A stretch of DNA of 22,891 bases from an uncultured Roseburia sp. Lineage in GTDB: Bacteria > Bacillota > Clostridia > Lachnospirales > Lachnospiraceae. The stretch's first letter is position 1; every line of letters begins with the position of its first letter. Made by a program: the position numbers and the translations under genes. Location of the stretch: the NCBI GenBank assembly GCA_900542495.1, contig UQNW01000036.1:1-22891 (forward strand). Reading direction: 5' to 3'. The notes under the pieces are model-generated. The model did not search any database. It saw only the letters and a program-made list of their open reading frames with translations, and was not told the DNA's origin. This document shows, one piece after another, positions 1 through 7,398 of the stretch.

Positions 1-61
1 AATATAATTTCCCCTTCAATATCAATTTTCTACTTTGCTCATCCGGTCTGCAAACATGAAT

Positions 62-529
62 TTAATCCCACCAACAATAATAAACAAAACAATCATCGCC
101 AAATAGCTTTACACTTGGAATTAGTTTACCATTATTATCAATAAGAAAAGTGGGTTGCGAAAAATCTGTTTCTTCTCTAATATCGCTTGGAAATATATCT
201 TTCGGTTCATTAAAAATTTGTTTTATCTCATAAAGAGATAATTTGCTGAAAATAATCAAGGTGTCAGCAGTAATATACTGCTCATTATTATCTTCTTCCA
301 ATCCATAGACTTGTACAAAAATTTTTGCGGTTTCATCTATGCTAAGTAATTTTTCAATCAAAGTAATGTATTCTTGTTTCCCTTCAAGATGTTCACATGA
401 GAAATCTGTAAAATCATCCGTTGGGGCTAAGAAATCCTTGTATGAAAACCAATAATTATTTGTATAATTTCTATTCGATTCATCAATTTTCAGCAATGTT
501 AAAATTGTGCCCTTTTGTTGGTTATTCAT
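62..529 (-). CDS. Hypothetical protein, 155 aa, unknown family
   Basis: I do not recognise this protein. It is soluble-looking, acidic, with no signal peptide or membrane segment, and ends in the aromatic run YYCWWD. The ATG is preceded by GAGGG at a spacing of about 7 bases, so the start is well supported. Its DNA is clearly more AT-rich than the housekeeping genes to its right, and it sits alone between the window edge and an inverted-repeat element, which suggests acquired DNA. Small acidic orphan proteins of this size are often immunity proteins of polymorphic toxins, but no toxin gene is visible, so that is only a possibility. No catalytic motif can be pointed to. Confidence 0.75.
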   Translation of the reverse strand: MNNQQKGTILTLLKIDESNRNYTNNYWFSYKDFLAPTDDFTDFSCEHLEGKQEYITLIEKLLSIDETAKIFVQVYGLEEDNNEQYITADTLIIFSKLSLYEIKQIFNEPKDIFPSDIREETDFSQPTFLIDNNGKLIPSVKLFGDDCFVYYCWWD

Positions 530-605
530 GTTATTTCCCTCTTAAAAATTACCGAGTTTTCTATTTCTCTACAACTTCCGATTGAACAACTTCATTAATA
601 TCATC

Positions 606-614
606 ATTCTACCA
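606..614 (-). promoter_or_regulatory. Candidate extended -10 promoter for the 155-aa hypothetical gene
   Basis: Read on the minus strand there is TGGTAGAAT: a TG dinucleotide one base before TAGAAT, an extended -10 form. It lies about 75 bases upstream of the ATG. No convincing -35 box is seen 17 bases upstream, so this is a weak call. Confidence 0.3.
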
Positions 615-771
615 TAATTACATTACAATCCTACTTCATTCTATTAAAATTTATTTACAGAAGTTATAATTAATTTACTTTGAGAATGCAGATTGATTTT
701 TGCCATTCCCTCATAGGCGTCCATCCCCTAACCGTGAGTTCCATAACGTAAATTGCAGATTCTGTGGTTCA

Positions 772-831
772 ATTCACAGCGTAAATTGGGCAAATATAAG
801 CGTCCTCTCACAAGTCATTCACAGCGTAAAT
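772..831 (+). repeat. Two 15-bp direct repeats (ATTCACAGCGTAAAT), 45 bp apart
   Basis: The 15-mer ATTCACAGCGTAAAT occurs at 772-786 and again at 817-831. A shorter related string, ACGTAAATTG, lies just upstream near 747. The second copy lies inside the left arm of the inverted-repeat element, in the part that has no partner in the right arm. The first copy also forms a small hairpin with CTGTG at 762-766. Confidence 0.75.
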
Positions 832-1003
832 GAAAGAAAAACGGTATAAACAAATATTATTTTCTTTGTGAGCTATGGAGATAAGACTCTTTAGAGGCTT
901 ATCGGAATGTTCAGCGAACAGAAACATAATATTTCGTTTATACCGTTTTTCTTTTCATAAACCCATAAAATCACGACTTGTGAGAGGACGCTTATATCTG
1001 CCC
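788..1003. repeat. 216-bp long inverted-repeat element, MITE-like
   Basis: The outer arms 788-816 and 975-1003 match as reverse complements over 29 bp with one mismatch, of which 23 bp (794-816 / 975-997) are perfect. A second arm pair, 831-858 with 928-957, matches except for single-base differences. Between them is an unpaired bulge (817-830 against 958-974). The centre holds two more hairpins: GATAAG/CTTATC enclosing CTCT/AGAG (880-903), and TGTTC-AGC-GAACA (908-920). Transcribed from either strand it would fold into one long rod. No transposase gene lies inside and no target-site duplication is visible. It could be a MITE, a relic of an insertion sequence, or a structured RNA or terminator downstream of the lactonase gene. 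Confidence 0.75.
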
Positions 1004-1058
1004 TTCACAACCTATAAAAGCACCACAGGATCTGAACACTACGCCAATCAAACTCCGG

Positions 1059-2117
1059 TTATGCTTCCAGTTTCAAAATGTAAATGCAGTTTGGCTTATC
1101 AACCTTCACAGGTTTTCCTTCCCATACAGAATACTTCTTCTCATAATCAACCGCATAGAATGCAATATCATTTGACGCATTGTTCAGTGTCAGATAATGT
1201 TTTTCATCCGGGAAGATTGCAAGCATCTTAGGGAAATCGCTGCAGACTCTCGTCTGGAATGTGACGGAAAGAGTTCCCTCTTTTGGATCGATCGCATAGC
1301 AGATAACAGAGTTTACACCGGAATTACTTACATATAAATACTTTCCGCTCTTGGAAACTTCCATACCGGATGCTGCGCAGACATCATCATCTTTCGGTCC
1401 CATTGTTGTAATTGTCTGAATTTTTTCAAATACAGGCATATCATCTACAATCTTATAACTGTACACTTCTACCTGATTCAGCAATTCATAAAGAATATAT
1501 GCAAACTTTCCATCTCTGGAGAAACGGATCATACGAGGAGCTGACTCCAATGGTCCACGGATAATATCAACCAGTTCCAACTTTCCGTTTTCATAATCAA
1601 CACGGTAAATCTTTACCTGGTCTAATCCATTGTCAACTGCGCAGAGGAATTTCTGATCCGGTGTTAATTTTACACAGTCTACATGTGGAATAAAGTTACG
1701 CTGTGCAATACTTCTTCCCATTCCTTTGTGGAAAACACCATCTGCGATGTCGCCAATGCTTCCATCTTCCTGTAAACGCATCATAGTAACACGTCCGTCA
1801 TGATGTCCGCCTACAAAAAGATAACGGTTCTCGTCATCCACTTCTACATAACAGCCTCTCATGCCACCGATCCACTGCTCGTTGATTGGTTCAAGATCGC
1901 CGTCTTTTAAAATTTTGAAAGCTTCCACACCTTCATCTGCAATCGAATAAAGGAATCTTCTGTTCTTAGATACTACAAGATCAGACGGATTATTGATTGG
2001 AACCACTTTGCGTTCCGTCATATATCCTTTCGTTACATCAACATCATAAATATGAATTCCTACACTGTTCTCATGGGTATAGGTGCCCACATATGCTACA
2101 TATTTTTCCTGTGCCAT
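1059..2117 (-). CDS. Lactonase family beta-propeller protein (6-phosphogluconolactonase-like)
   Basis: This is a seven-bladed beta-propeller of the cyclic-lactonase family (Pgl/YkgB type, PF10282), cytoplasmic, about 352 aa. It opens with the typical VAYVGTYTH strand. The family hallmarks are visible: a PHVDCVKLTPD segment followed by DNGLDQVKIY, then SRDGKFAYILYELLNQVEVY, and a late blade with SGKYLYVSNSGVNSV. Characterised members hydrolyse 6-phosphogluconolactone, but many homologues have other or unknown lactone substrates, so the substrate is an inference. An upstream ATG (2129) is in frame, but AAAGGA abuts it; the ATG at 2117 lies about 12 bases after that site and better matches family N-termini. 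It follows trhP by 28 bases and is probably the last gene of that operon. No U-tract terminator is seen after it, only the inverted-repeat element. Confidence 0.85.
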   Translation of the reverse strand: MAQEKYVAYVGTYTHENSVGIHIYDVDVTKGYMTERKVVPINNPSDLVVSKNRRFLYSIADEGVEAFKILKDGDLEPINEQWIGGMRGCYVEVDDENRYLFVGGHHDGRVTMMRLQEDGSIGDIADGVFHKGMGRSIAQRNFIPHVDCVKLTPDQKFLCAVDNGLDQVKIYRVDYENGKLELVDIIRGPLESAPRMIRFSRDGKFAYILYELLNQVEVYSYKIVDDMPVFEKIQTITTMGPKDDDVCAASGMEVSKSGKYLYVSNSGVNSVICYAIDPKEGTLSVTFQTRVCSDFPKMLAIFPDEKHYLTLNNASNDIAFYAVDYEKKYSVWEGKPVKVDKPNCIYILKLEA

Positions 2118-2145
2118 ACTCGTAACCATTCCTTTCTAGTCTCGT

Positions 2146-3369
2146 TTACTCTTTTCTGCGTAAAATATCATACATTTCAAGCGGTTGTCCAAGATCAATA
2201 TATAATATCTGTTTCGGATGCGGAGCAGATTCCATATCATTTCCCTCTTCATCCACAATGCGCTTTACCATAACTTCGATATTCTCTCCATCCGGCTTCA
2301 TCACTTCAATGCACTCTCCGACAGAAAACTTATTGCGCTGTTCAATCCGATATAGCCCTTCTTCATTTGTTTCTCCCACGATACCTAAGTATGTGTATTC
2401 TTTCAAATAAGTGTTGTTATCGTAAATCTGCGATTCATCGGACGGTTTTCCATAAAAGAAACCGGTGGTAAACTGGCGGTAAGTGCAGTTTGAAATCTGA
2501 TCCAGATACCATGGCATATTCTCCTGATAAAGCTCCGGTGATCTCATATAATCATCAATTGCCTTCCGGTAAGTTCTTGCCACAGTCGCAACATAGAGTG
2601 CTGTCTTCATTCTACCCTCTATTTTAAAACTGTCAATACCTGCGTCGAAAAGATCTGGAATATGTTCGATCATGCAGAGATCCTTTGAGTTAAAAATGTA
2701 GGTTCCCCGCTCATTTTCATAGACCGGCATATATTCGTTTGGTCTGGTCTCTTCCACGATAGAATATTTCCATCTGCACGGATGTGTGCATGCGCCCTGG
2801 TTCGCGTCTCTTCCGGTAAAATAATTGGAGAGCAGACAGCGTCCGGAATAGGAAATACACATTGCACCATGAACAAAAGTCTCGATCTCAAGATCATCCG
2901 GAATATGTTCCCGGATCTCTTTGATCTCTGCAATGGATAATTCCCTTGCAGAAACAACCCTTTTTGCACCTAATCCATACCAGAACAGATAAGTTGCATA
3001 GTTTGTATTATTTGCCTGTGTGCTCACATGGCGCTCAATCTCTGGACAAACCTCTTTTGCGATCTGGAAAACACCCGGATCTGCAATAATCAGTGCATCC
3101 GGTTTAATTTTCCTTAATTCTTCAAAATATTCCCGCACGCCCTCAAGATCATCATTGTGTGCTAAGATATTAGCTGTCACATAAACTTTTACATCATGTG
3201 CATGAGCAAATTCAATTCCCTCTTTCATCTCTTCCATGGAAAAATTCTTTGCTTTCGCACGCAGTCCAAATGCCTCACCGCCAATATATACTGCGTCAGC
3301 GCCGTAAATTACAGCTATTTTTAATACTTCAAGGCTGCTTGCCGGTATTAAAAGTTCTGGTCTTCTCAT
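2146..3369 (-). CDS. trhP: Peptidase U32 family protein, tRNA 5-hydroxyuridine synthase TrhP
   Basis: This 407-aa protein belongs to the U32 family. It is not a demonstrated protease; TrhP homologues (E. coli YegQ, Bacillus YrrN/YrrO) perform oxygen-independent hydroxylation of U34 in tRNA, using a prephenate-derived donor. The U32 signature is seen at residues 164-181 (ETFVHGAMCISYSGRCLL). The four cysteines C171, C178, C194 and C198 match those that bind a 4Fe-4S cluster in the family. Its ATG overlaps the trmR stop codon (ATGA), which implies translational coupling with the enzyme that uses its product. Bacillus has two adjacent U32 genes here; this genome has one, of YrrO-like length. The assignment rests on the motif plus gene order. 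Confidence 0.85.
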   Translation of the reverse strand: MRRPELLIPASSLEVLKIAVIYGADAVYIGGEAFGLRAKAKNFSMEEMKEGIEFAHAHDVKVYVTANILAHNDDLEGVREYFEELRKIKPDALIIADPGVFQIAKEVCPEIERHVSTQANNTNYATYLFWYGLGAKRVVSARELSIAEIKEIREHIPDDLEIETFVHGAMCISYSGRCLLSNYFTGRDANQGACTHPCRWKYSIVEETRPNEYMPVYENERGTYIFNSKDLCMIEHIPDLFDAGIDSFKIEGRMKTALYVATVARTYRKAIDDYMRSPELYQENMPWYLDQISNCTYRQFTTGFFYGKPSDESQIYDNNTYLKEYTYLGIVGETNEEGLYRIEQRNKFSVGECIEVMKPDGENIEVMVKRIVDEEGNDMESAPHPKQILYIDLGQPLEMYDILRRKE

Positions 3370-4022
3370 TTTACGTATTTCTCCTTCTTCACACTCACTG
3401 TGATTCCGTCCCCGATCGGCAGTACCGAAGTCACCAGCTCTTCAGAATGGGTCAGTTCATACAGATACTCTCTCATTCTTTTATAAATGGTACGGTTTCT
3501 TCTTGTCACAATAAAATGGGACTCAATAATATCTCCATCCTGTAAAACATTATCGGATACCAGAATCCCCTCCGGCTTTAAAAGCCTTAGGATTTCCGGC
3601 ATAAAATGGATATACTGTCCTTTTGCCGCATCCATAAAGATAAAGTCGAATGGTTCCTGCAGCTCTTTTAAAATATCTGCTGCATCCCCTTCTAAAAGAG
3701 TGATCTGTTTTTCTTTTCCTGCACGCCTGAAATTTTCTTTTGCGATTGGAATTCTTTTTTCATAATTCTCAATCGTTGTGATCTCACAGGGCACCGGATT
3801 GTACTCAGCCATCAATATCGCTGAAAATCCAACTGCAGTCCCAACTTCAAGGATTCTTGCAGGTCTTTTGATCGACAAGATCAGCTTTAGAAAACTCTGC
3901 ATCTCCTTGCGCACGATCGGCACATAACTGTCTAATGCCTCGCGCTCTATTTCATCTAAAATCTCTGTATTCCCTGTATCCAAGGAATTAATATAAGTTA
4001 CCAGTCTCTCGTCAACGATCAC
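3366..4022 (-). CDS. trmR: O-methyltransferase, tRNA 5-hydroxyuridine methyltransferase TrmR
   Basis: This SAM-dependent, metal-dependent class I O-methyltransferase (218 aa) resembles Bacillus YrrM/TrmR, which methylates ho5U34 to mo5U34 in tRNA. The SAM-binding loop EVGTAVGFS is at residues 59-67. D131 (in FMDAAKGQY) and the pair D157-N158 are the expected metal ligands. The fold resembles caffeoyl-CoA O-methyltransferases, the usual generic annotation, but the coupling to a U32 gene favours the tRNA role. The start codon is GTG, preceded by AGGAGAGG at 7 bases; that site lies in the last codons of the upstream MltG-like gene, two bases from its stop. Translation of mltG-like, trmR and trhP is thus tightly linked. 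Confidence 0.88.
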   Translation of the reverse strand: MIVDERLVTYINSLDTGNTEILDEIEREALDSYVPIVRKEMQSFLKLILSIKRPARILEVGTAVGFSAILMAEYNPVPCEITTIENYEKRIPIAKENFRRAGKEKQITLLEGDAADILKELQEPFDFIFMDAAKGQYIHFMPEILRLLKPEGILVSDNVLQDGDIIESHFIVTRRNRTIYKRMREYLYELTHSEELVTSVLPIGDGITVSVKKEKYVK

Positions 4023-4024
4023 TT

Positions 4025-4483
4025 CTATTCCTCTCCTGTGACTGTATTCGTCTGTGTATCGTCTGTCTGTTCGGTTGAATCTGTCACAGTCTCCGTATCC
4101 TCTGCAGTACTTTGTTCCGGCTCTGCTGCCATTACCACCATCATATCTCTTGCTGTCATGGATGTGTTCAATGTGTATACACCGTCATGAAGTTTGCCGG
4201 AATATGCAGATACTTTTAACTGCACATAAAACAGCTTTGCATCTTCCACAAGCCCTTTTTCCTTCAGCTCCTTTGCGATATCCATGTCTGACATGTGACT
4301 GGAGATCTGAACCATAACATCCCTGCCAGGCTCTGCGTCCACAGGCGCCTCCGTAAAGACACGATAACCAAACTCATAGCAATAAGTTCCAATTTTTACA
4401 AATCCGATCAATACAAGTAAAATAACAAGTATTGAAAAACTGATACTGACAAAACGAAAAACTACTTTGTTCAAATTCATCAT
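4025..4483 (-). CDS. Short MltG/YceG-like membrane protein lacking the catalytic domain
   Basis: A 152-aa protein with one membrane segment (about residues 10-32), a LysM-like YceG N-terminal module (about 55-120, with DMDIAKELKEKGLVEDAKLF and GVYTLNTSMTARDMM), and an acidic Thr/Glu/Asp-rich tail. It occupies the place of mltG (yrrL) in the Bacillus operon. Full MltG (about 340-360 aa) is an endolytic peptidoglycan transglycosylase; the domain with its catalytic glutamate is absent here. It probably binds or positions something at the membrane rather than cutting glycan. No frameshift is visible, and it ends with the trmR ribosome binding site, so it looks like a stable short form. GAGG lies 3 bases from the first ATG and 6 from the second (4480), so the second may be the real start. 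Confidence 0.82.
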   Translation of the reverse strand: MMNLNKVVFRFVSISFSILVILLVLIGFVKIGTYCYEFGYRVFTEAPVDAEPGRDVMVQISSHMSDMDIAKELKEKGLVEDAKLFYVQLKVSAYSGKLHDGVYTLNTSMTARDMMVVMAAEPEQSTAEDTETVTDSTEQTDDTQTNTVTGEE

Positions 4484-4499
4484 CTACCTCGTAAGCGCT

Positions 4500-6530
4500 T
4501 TATACTTCCATAATGATCGGCATGATCATTGGTCTTCTCTTCGTCTCTTTCCATACAAAATCACCGAGAGAATCTTTGATCTCTGTCTTGATCTTGCCCC
4601 AGTCTGTAATGCCCTTATCCATGCAGTACTGCATTCTCTCATCTAACACCTGTTTTGCTTCCTCCATAAGTGTCTCTGCACCACGGACATACACAAATCC
4701 ACGGGATACGATATCAGGCCCGGCAAGTACCTGTCCGGAACCGCTCTCCAATGTCAAAACAACAATGATGATACCATCCTCAGCAAGATGCTGTCTGTCT
4801 CTTAATACGATATTTCCAACATCTCCGACACCGAGTCCGTCTACCATGATCGCGCCGGTATGAACTTTTCCTGTTACGGCTGCGCTCTCCTCATCGAGTT
4901 CTAAGACATCGCCGGAAGATAAGATAAAAATATTATCCTTATTAATTCCAAGTTCCTCTGCCACTCTCGCCTGTGCGATCAGATGACGATACTCTCCATG
5001 AACCGGGATCGCATATTTTGGTCTTACCAGAGAATAGATCAGCTTGATCTCTTCCTGGCACGCATGACCGGATACATGTACATCCTGGAAAATAACCTTC
5101 GCACCCTTCATGGATAATTCGTTGATAATATTAGAAACCGCTTTCTCATTTCCCGGAATTGGATTAGAACTTAATACAATCGTATCATTTGGCTTGATCG
5201 TTACTTTACGGTGGATTCCGGATGCCATTCTTGACAATGCTGCCATCGATTCGCCCTGACTTCCGGTTGTAATGATAACGGTCTGCTCATCCGGATAATT
5301 TTTCAACTGCTCAATATCGATCAGTGTATTTTCCGGGATATTGATATAGCCAAGTTCACTTGCAGTACCGATAATATTTACCATACTGCGGCCTTCCACG
5401 ATTACTTTTCTTCCGTTCTTATATGCTGCATTGATGATCTGCTGAACACGATCCACATTTGATGCAAACGTAGCAATGATAATTCTTGAATTCTTATTAT
5501 CATCAAAAATCGCATCAATCGTTCTTCCGACCGATTTTTCTGACATGGTAAAGCCCGGTCTCTCTGCATTTGTACTATCGCACATTAATGCAAGAACACC
5601 TTTTTTACCAATCTCACCGAATCTCTGAAGATCAATGGCATCTCCAAATACAGGTGTGTAATCTACTTTAAAGTCTCCGGTATGCACAACCGTTCCTGCC
5701 GGTGAATAAATGGCAAGTGCTGCTGCATCCTGAATACTGTGGTTTGTCTTGATAAATTCCACACGGAAACAGCCAAGGTTGATATGCTGTCCGTATTTTA
5801 CAACTTTACGTTTTACTTTTGTGAGCATATTGTGCTCTTTTAATTTATGTTCAATAATACCAATCGTAAGCTTTGTCGCATAAATCGGCACGTTCACTTC
5901 TTTTAACACATATGGGATTGCACCGATATGATCCTCATGACCATGTGTGATGAAAAATCCCTTTACTTTGTCAATGTTATCTTTTAAATAAGTGATATCC
6001 GGGATTACAAGATCTATTCCATACATATCGTCTTCCGGGAATGACAATCCGCAATCCACAACAATGATGCTGTCTTCATATTCAAAAGCTGTAATATTCA
6101 TTCCAATCTGCTCTAATCCGCCAAGTGGAATGATCTTAAGCTTTGAAGAATGTTCATTCTGTTTCAAATCTTTTCCTCCATCTTTATTCTCTTTACTTTT
6201 TCCGTTCTTTTTCACTTTGGCAGTCTCTGCAGATGCACTTTTTGTTTTCTTCTCTGCTCTGACTTTCTTCTCAGTTTTTCCGCTCTTTTCTGCTTTCTCT
6301 GCTCTGCTGCCTTTTTCTGTTTTCTCGGTCACTGTCTCATCTGATTTTTTTCTTCTGACAGTTGTATTCTTTCTCGCCGGTCTGCGTGCAGGTTTCTTCT
6401 CTGTCTCTGCTGCTTCTGCCACCTTTGCGTTTTCTGTATTTTCTACAATCTCATCTGTTGTAAGATTTTCTGTTATATTTTCCTGTTTCTTCAAAATTCC
6501 AATTCCATTTCTTAATTTACTAATAATCAT
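4500..6530 (-). CDS. rnj: Ribonuclease J with basic N-terminal extension
   Basis: A 676-aa metallo-beta-lactamase/beta-CASP ribonuclease that degrades and matures mRNA and rRNA (5'-3' exonuclease and endonuclease). The body starts at PLGGLEQIGMN. The zinc motif HGHEDHIG starts at residue 196, followed by HTGDFKVDYTP and the beta-CASP segments. Relative to Bacillus RNase J1, where this motif begins at 74, there is an extra N-terminal stretch of about 120 residues rich in Lys, Ala, Glu and Thr. It is likely disordered and could bind RNA or the ribosome. The ATG has only a weak AAGGT 11 bases upstream, and a 9-codon ORF overlaps it (6520-6549), so the start is less certain than the rest. It lies in the operon between the DUF1292 gene and the MltG-like gene. 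Confidence 0.95.
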   Translation of the reverse strand: MIISKLRNGIGILKKQENITENLTTDEIVENTENAKVAEAAETEKKPARRPARKNTTVRRKKSDETVTEKTEKGSRAEKAEKSGKTEKKVRAEKKTKSASAETAKVKKNGKSKENKDGGKDLKQNEHSSKLKIIPLGGLEQIGMNITAFEYEDSIIVVDCGLSFPEDDMYGIDLVIPDITYLKDNIDKVKGFFITHGHEDHIGAIPYVLKEVNVPIYATKLTIGIIEHKLKEHNMLTKVKRKVVKYGQHINLGCFRVEFIKTNHSIQDAAALAIYSPAGTVVHTGDFKVDYTPVFGDAIDLQRFGEIGKKGVLALMCDSTNAERPGFTMSEKSVGRTIDAIFDDNKNSRIIIATFASNVDRVQQIINAAYKNGRKVIVEGRSMVNIIGTASELGYINIPENTLIDIEQLKNYPDEQTVIITTGSQGESMAALSRMASGIHRKVTIKPNDTIVLSSNPIPGNEKAVSNIINELSMKGAKVIFQDVHVSGHACQEEIKLIYSLVRPKYAIPVHGEYRHLIAQARVAEELGINKDNIFILSSGDVLELDEESAAVTGKVHTGAIMVDGLGVGDVGNIVLRDRQHLAEDGIIIVVLTLESGSGQVLAGPDIVSRGFVYVRGAETLMEEAKQVLDERMQYCMDKGITDWGKIKTEIKDSLGDFVWKETKRRPMIMPIIMEV

Positions 6531-6593
6531 AACTGTTCAGTACCTTCATAAAGCCTTCACTCTGAATGTGCAGACTTATGTTACTAATATTCA

Positions 6594-6851
6594 CTAATAT
6601 TCAATATCTGCGTCATCGATCAGTTCAGCAAATACTTTTCCAATAGCTGCAAGTTCCTTATCATCTTCTACCATTTCATAGACGATGTCGTCATTCTCAT
6701 CTGCGATTTCTTTTAAAATATAAGCGTCACTGTCTCCATCCTCTTCTTCTGTTACAAAAAGATATTTTGTTCCATTGATCTGTGTTTCCTCTAACACGTA
6801 AAAATCAATGTTCTCTTTTGTGTCCGGATCTGTAAAAACAACTTTTTCCAT
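6594..6851 (-). CDS. DUF1292 family protein (YrzB-like)
   Basis: An 85-aa, strongly acidic protein of the DUF1292/YrzB family. The N-terminal pattern FTDPDTKENIDFYVLEETQI and the following YLFVTEEEDGDSDAYILKE are typical. Its function is unknown; the family is conserved between ruvX and mltG in many Firmicutes, and the same neighbours are present here. AAAGGA lies about 6 bases before the ATG. The last codons run into a short duplicated string (GAATATTAG twice) that gives the stop. No enzyme motif is present. Confidence 0.92.
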   Translation of the reverse strand: MEKVVFTDPDTKENIDFYVLEETQINGTKYLFVTEEEDGDSDAYILKEIADENDDIVYEMVEDDKELAAIGKVFAELIDDADIEY

Positions 6852-6904
6852 CTTTCTTCCTTTCTTTGATCATTTACCGACATTTGGATTACTTTCTGTG
6901 GACT

Positions 6905-7342
6905 TTATTTTTCTTCCGGATGCATGGAAAGATAATCAAGATATCCCTGCAGGATAAAAACAGCCGCTATCTCATCTACGAATTTCTTGCGGTTTTCCCT
7001 GCGGATACCCGATTCCATCATATGCTTGTCTGCTGAAACTGTGGTCAGTCTCTCATCCCACAGAATCACTTCGAGTCCGGTACGGCGTTCTAACATCTCT
7101 TTGAATTCTTTTGTCTTTTCGCAGCGCTCACCCTCTGTGTTATTCATATTCTTAGGATAACCTAAAACAATGCGCTCTACGTTATATTCTTCGATAATTT
7201 CTTCGATTCTTGCCAAAGACTGGCGCAGTTTATTAGGGGACTGTCTTCTGACGATCTCCAGTCCCTGCGCAGTAAATAAAAGCTCATCACTGACTGCCAC
7301 GCCGACAGTCTTTGAGCCATAGTCCAAGCCTAATATTCTCAT
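6905..7342 (-). CDS. ruvX: Putative pre-16S rRNA nuclease / Holliday junction resolvase RuvX (YqgF)
   Basis: An RNase H-like fold nuclease of 145 aa. The first strand and catalytic aspartate are in MRILGLDYGSKTVGVAVSD (D7). The middle motif VLGYPKNMN, then DERLTT, and the last acidic site DEIAAVFIL complete the YqgF active site. E. coli YqgF helps mature the 5' end of 16S rRNA; a Holliday-junction role has also been proposed. The reading frame opens earlier at a TTG, but the ATG at 7342 has GGAG 8 bases upstream and starts exactly at the conserved first strand, so I use it. It lies between ireB and the DUF1292 gene, the conserved Firmicute order. Confidence 0.93.
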   Translation of the reverse strand: MRILGLDYGSKTVGVAVSDELLFTAQGLEIVRRQSPNKLRQSLARIEEIIEEYNVERIVLGYPKNMNNTEGERCEKTKEFKEMLERRTGLEVILWDERLTTVSADKHMMESGIRRENRKKFVDEIAAVFILQGYLDYLSMHPEEK

Positions 7343-7398
7343 TAAAAAATCTCCATTTTCTGTCTGCAAAAGGGCAGACTTTCCCTCTTTGGCATATA

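Noticed and set aside
788..1003. Retron or CRISPR-like element
   Set aside because: There is no reverse transcriptase, no cas gene and no regular repeat-spacer pattern; the structure is a single inverted repeat.
875..1231. 118-codon plus-strand frame starting in the inverted-repeat element
   Set aside because: It runs antisense into the lactonase gene, has no recognisable domain, and its first part lies in the repeat arms.
2146..3369. Calling the U32 protein a protease or collagenase
   Set aside because: The four-cysteine Fe-S pattern and the trmR neighbour fit tRNA hydroxylation; proteolysis is not supported by the sequence.
5992..6597. 201-codon plus-strand frame with a hydrophobic Phe/Ser-rich product
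   Set aside because: It is the antisense image of the Lys/Ala/Glu-rich extension of RNase J; no ribosome site or family match.
7362..7379. 6-bp hairpin GTCTGC/GCAGAC between ireB and ruvX as a terminator
   Set aside because: The stem is short, there is no U-run, and the genes around it form one operon.
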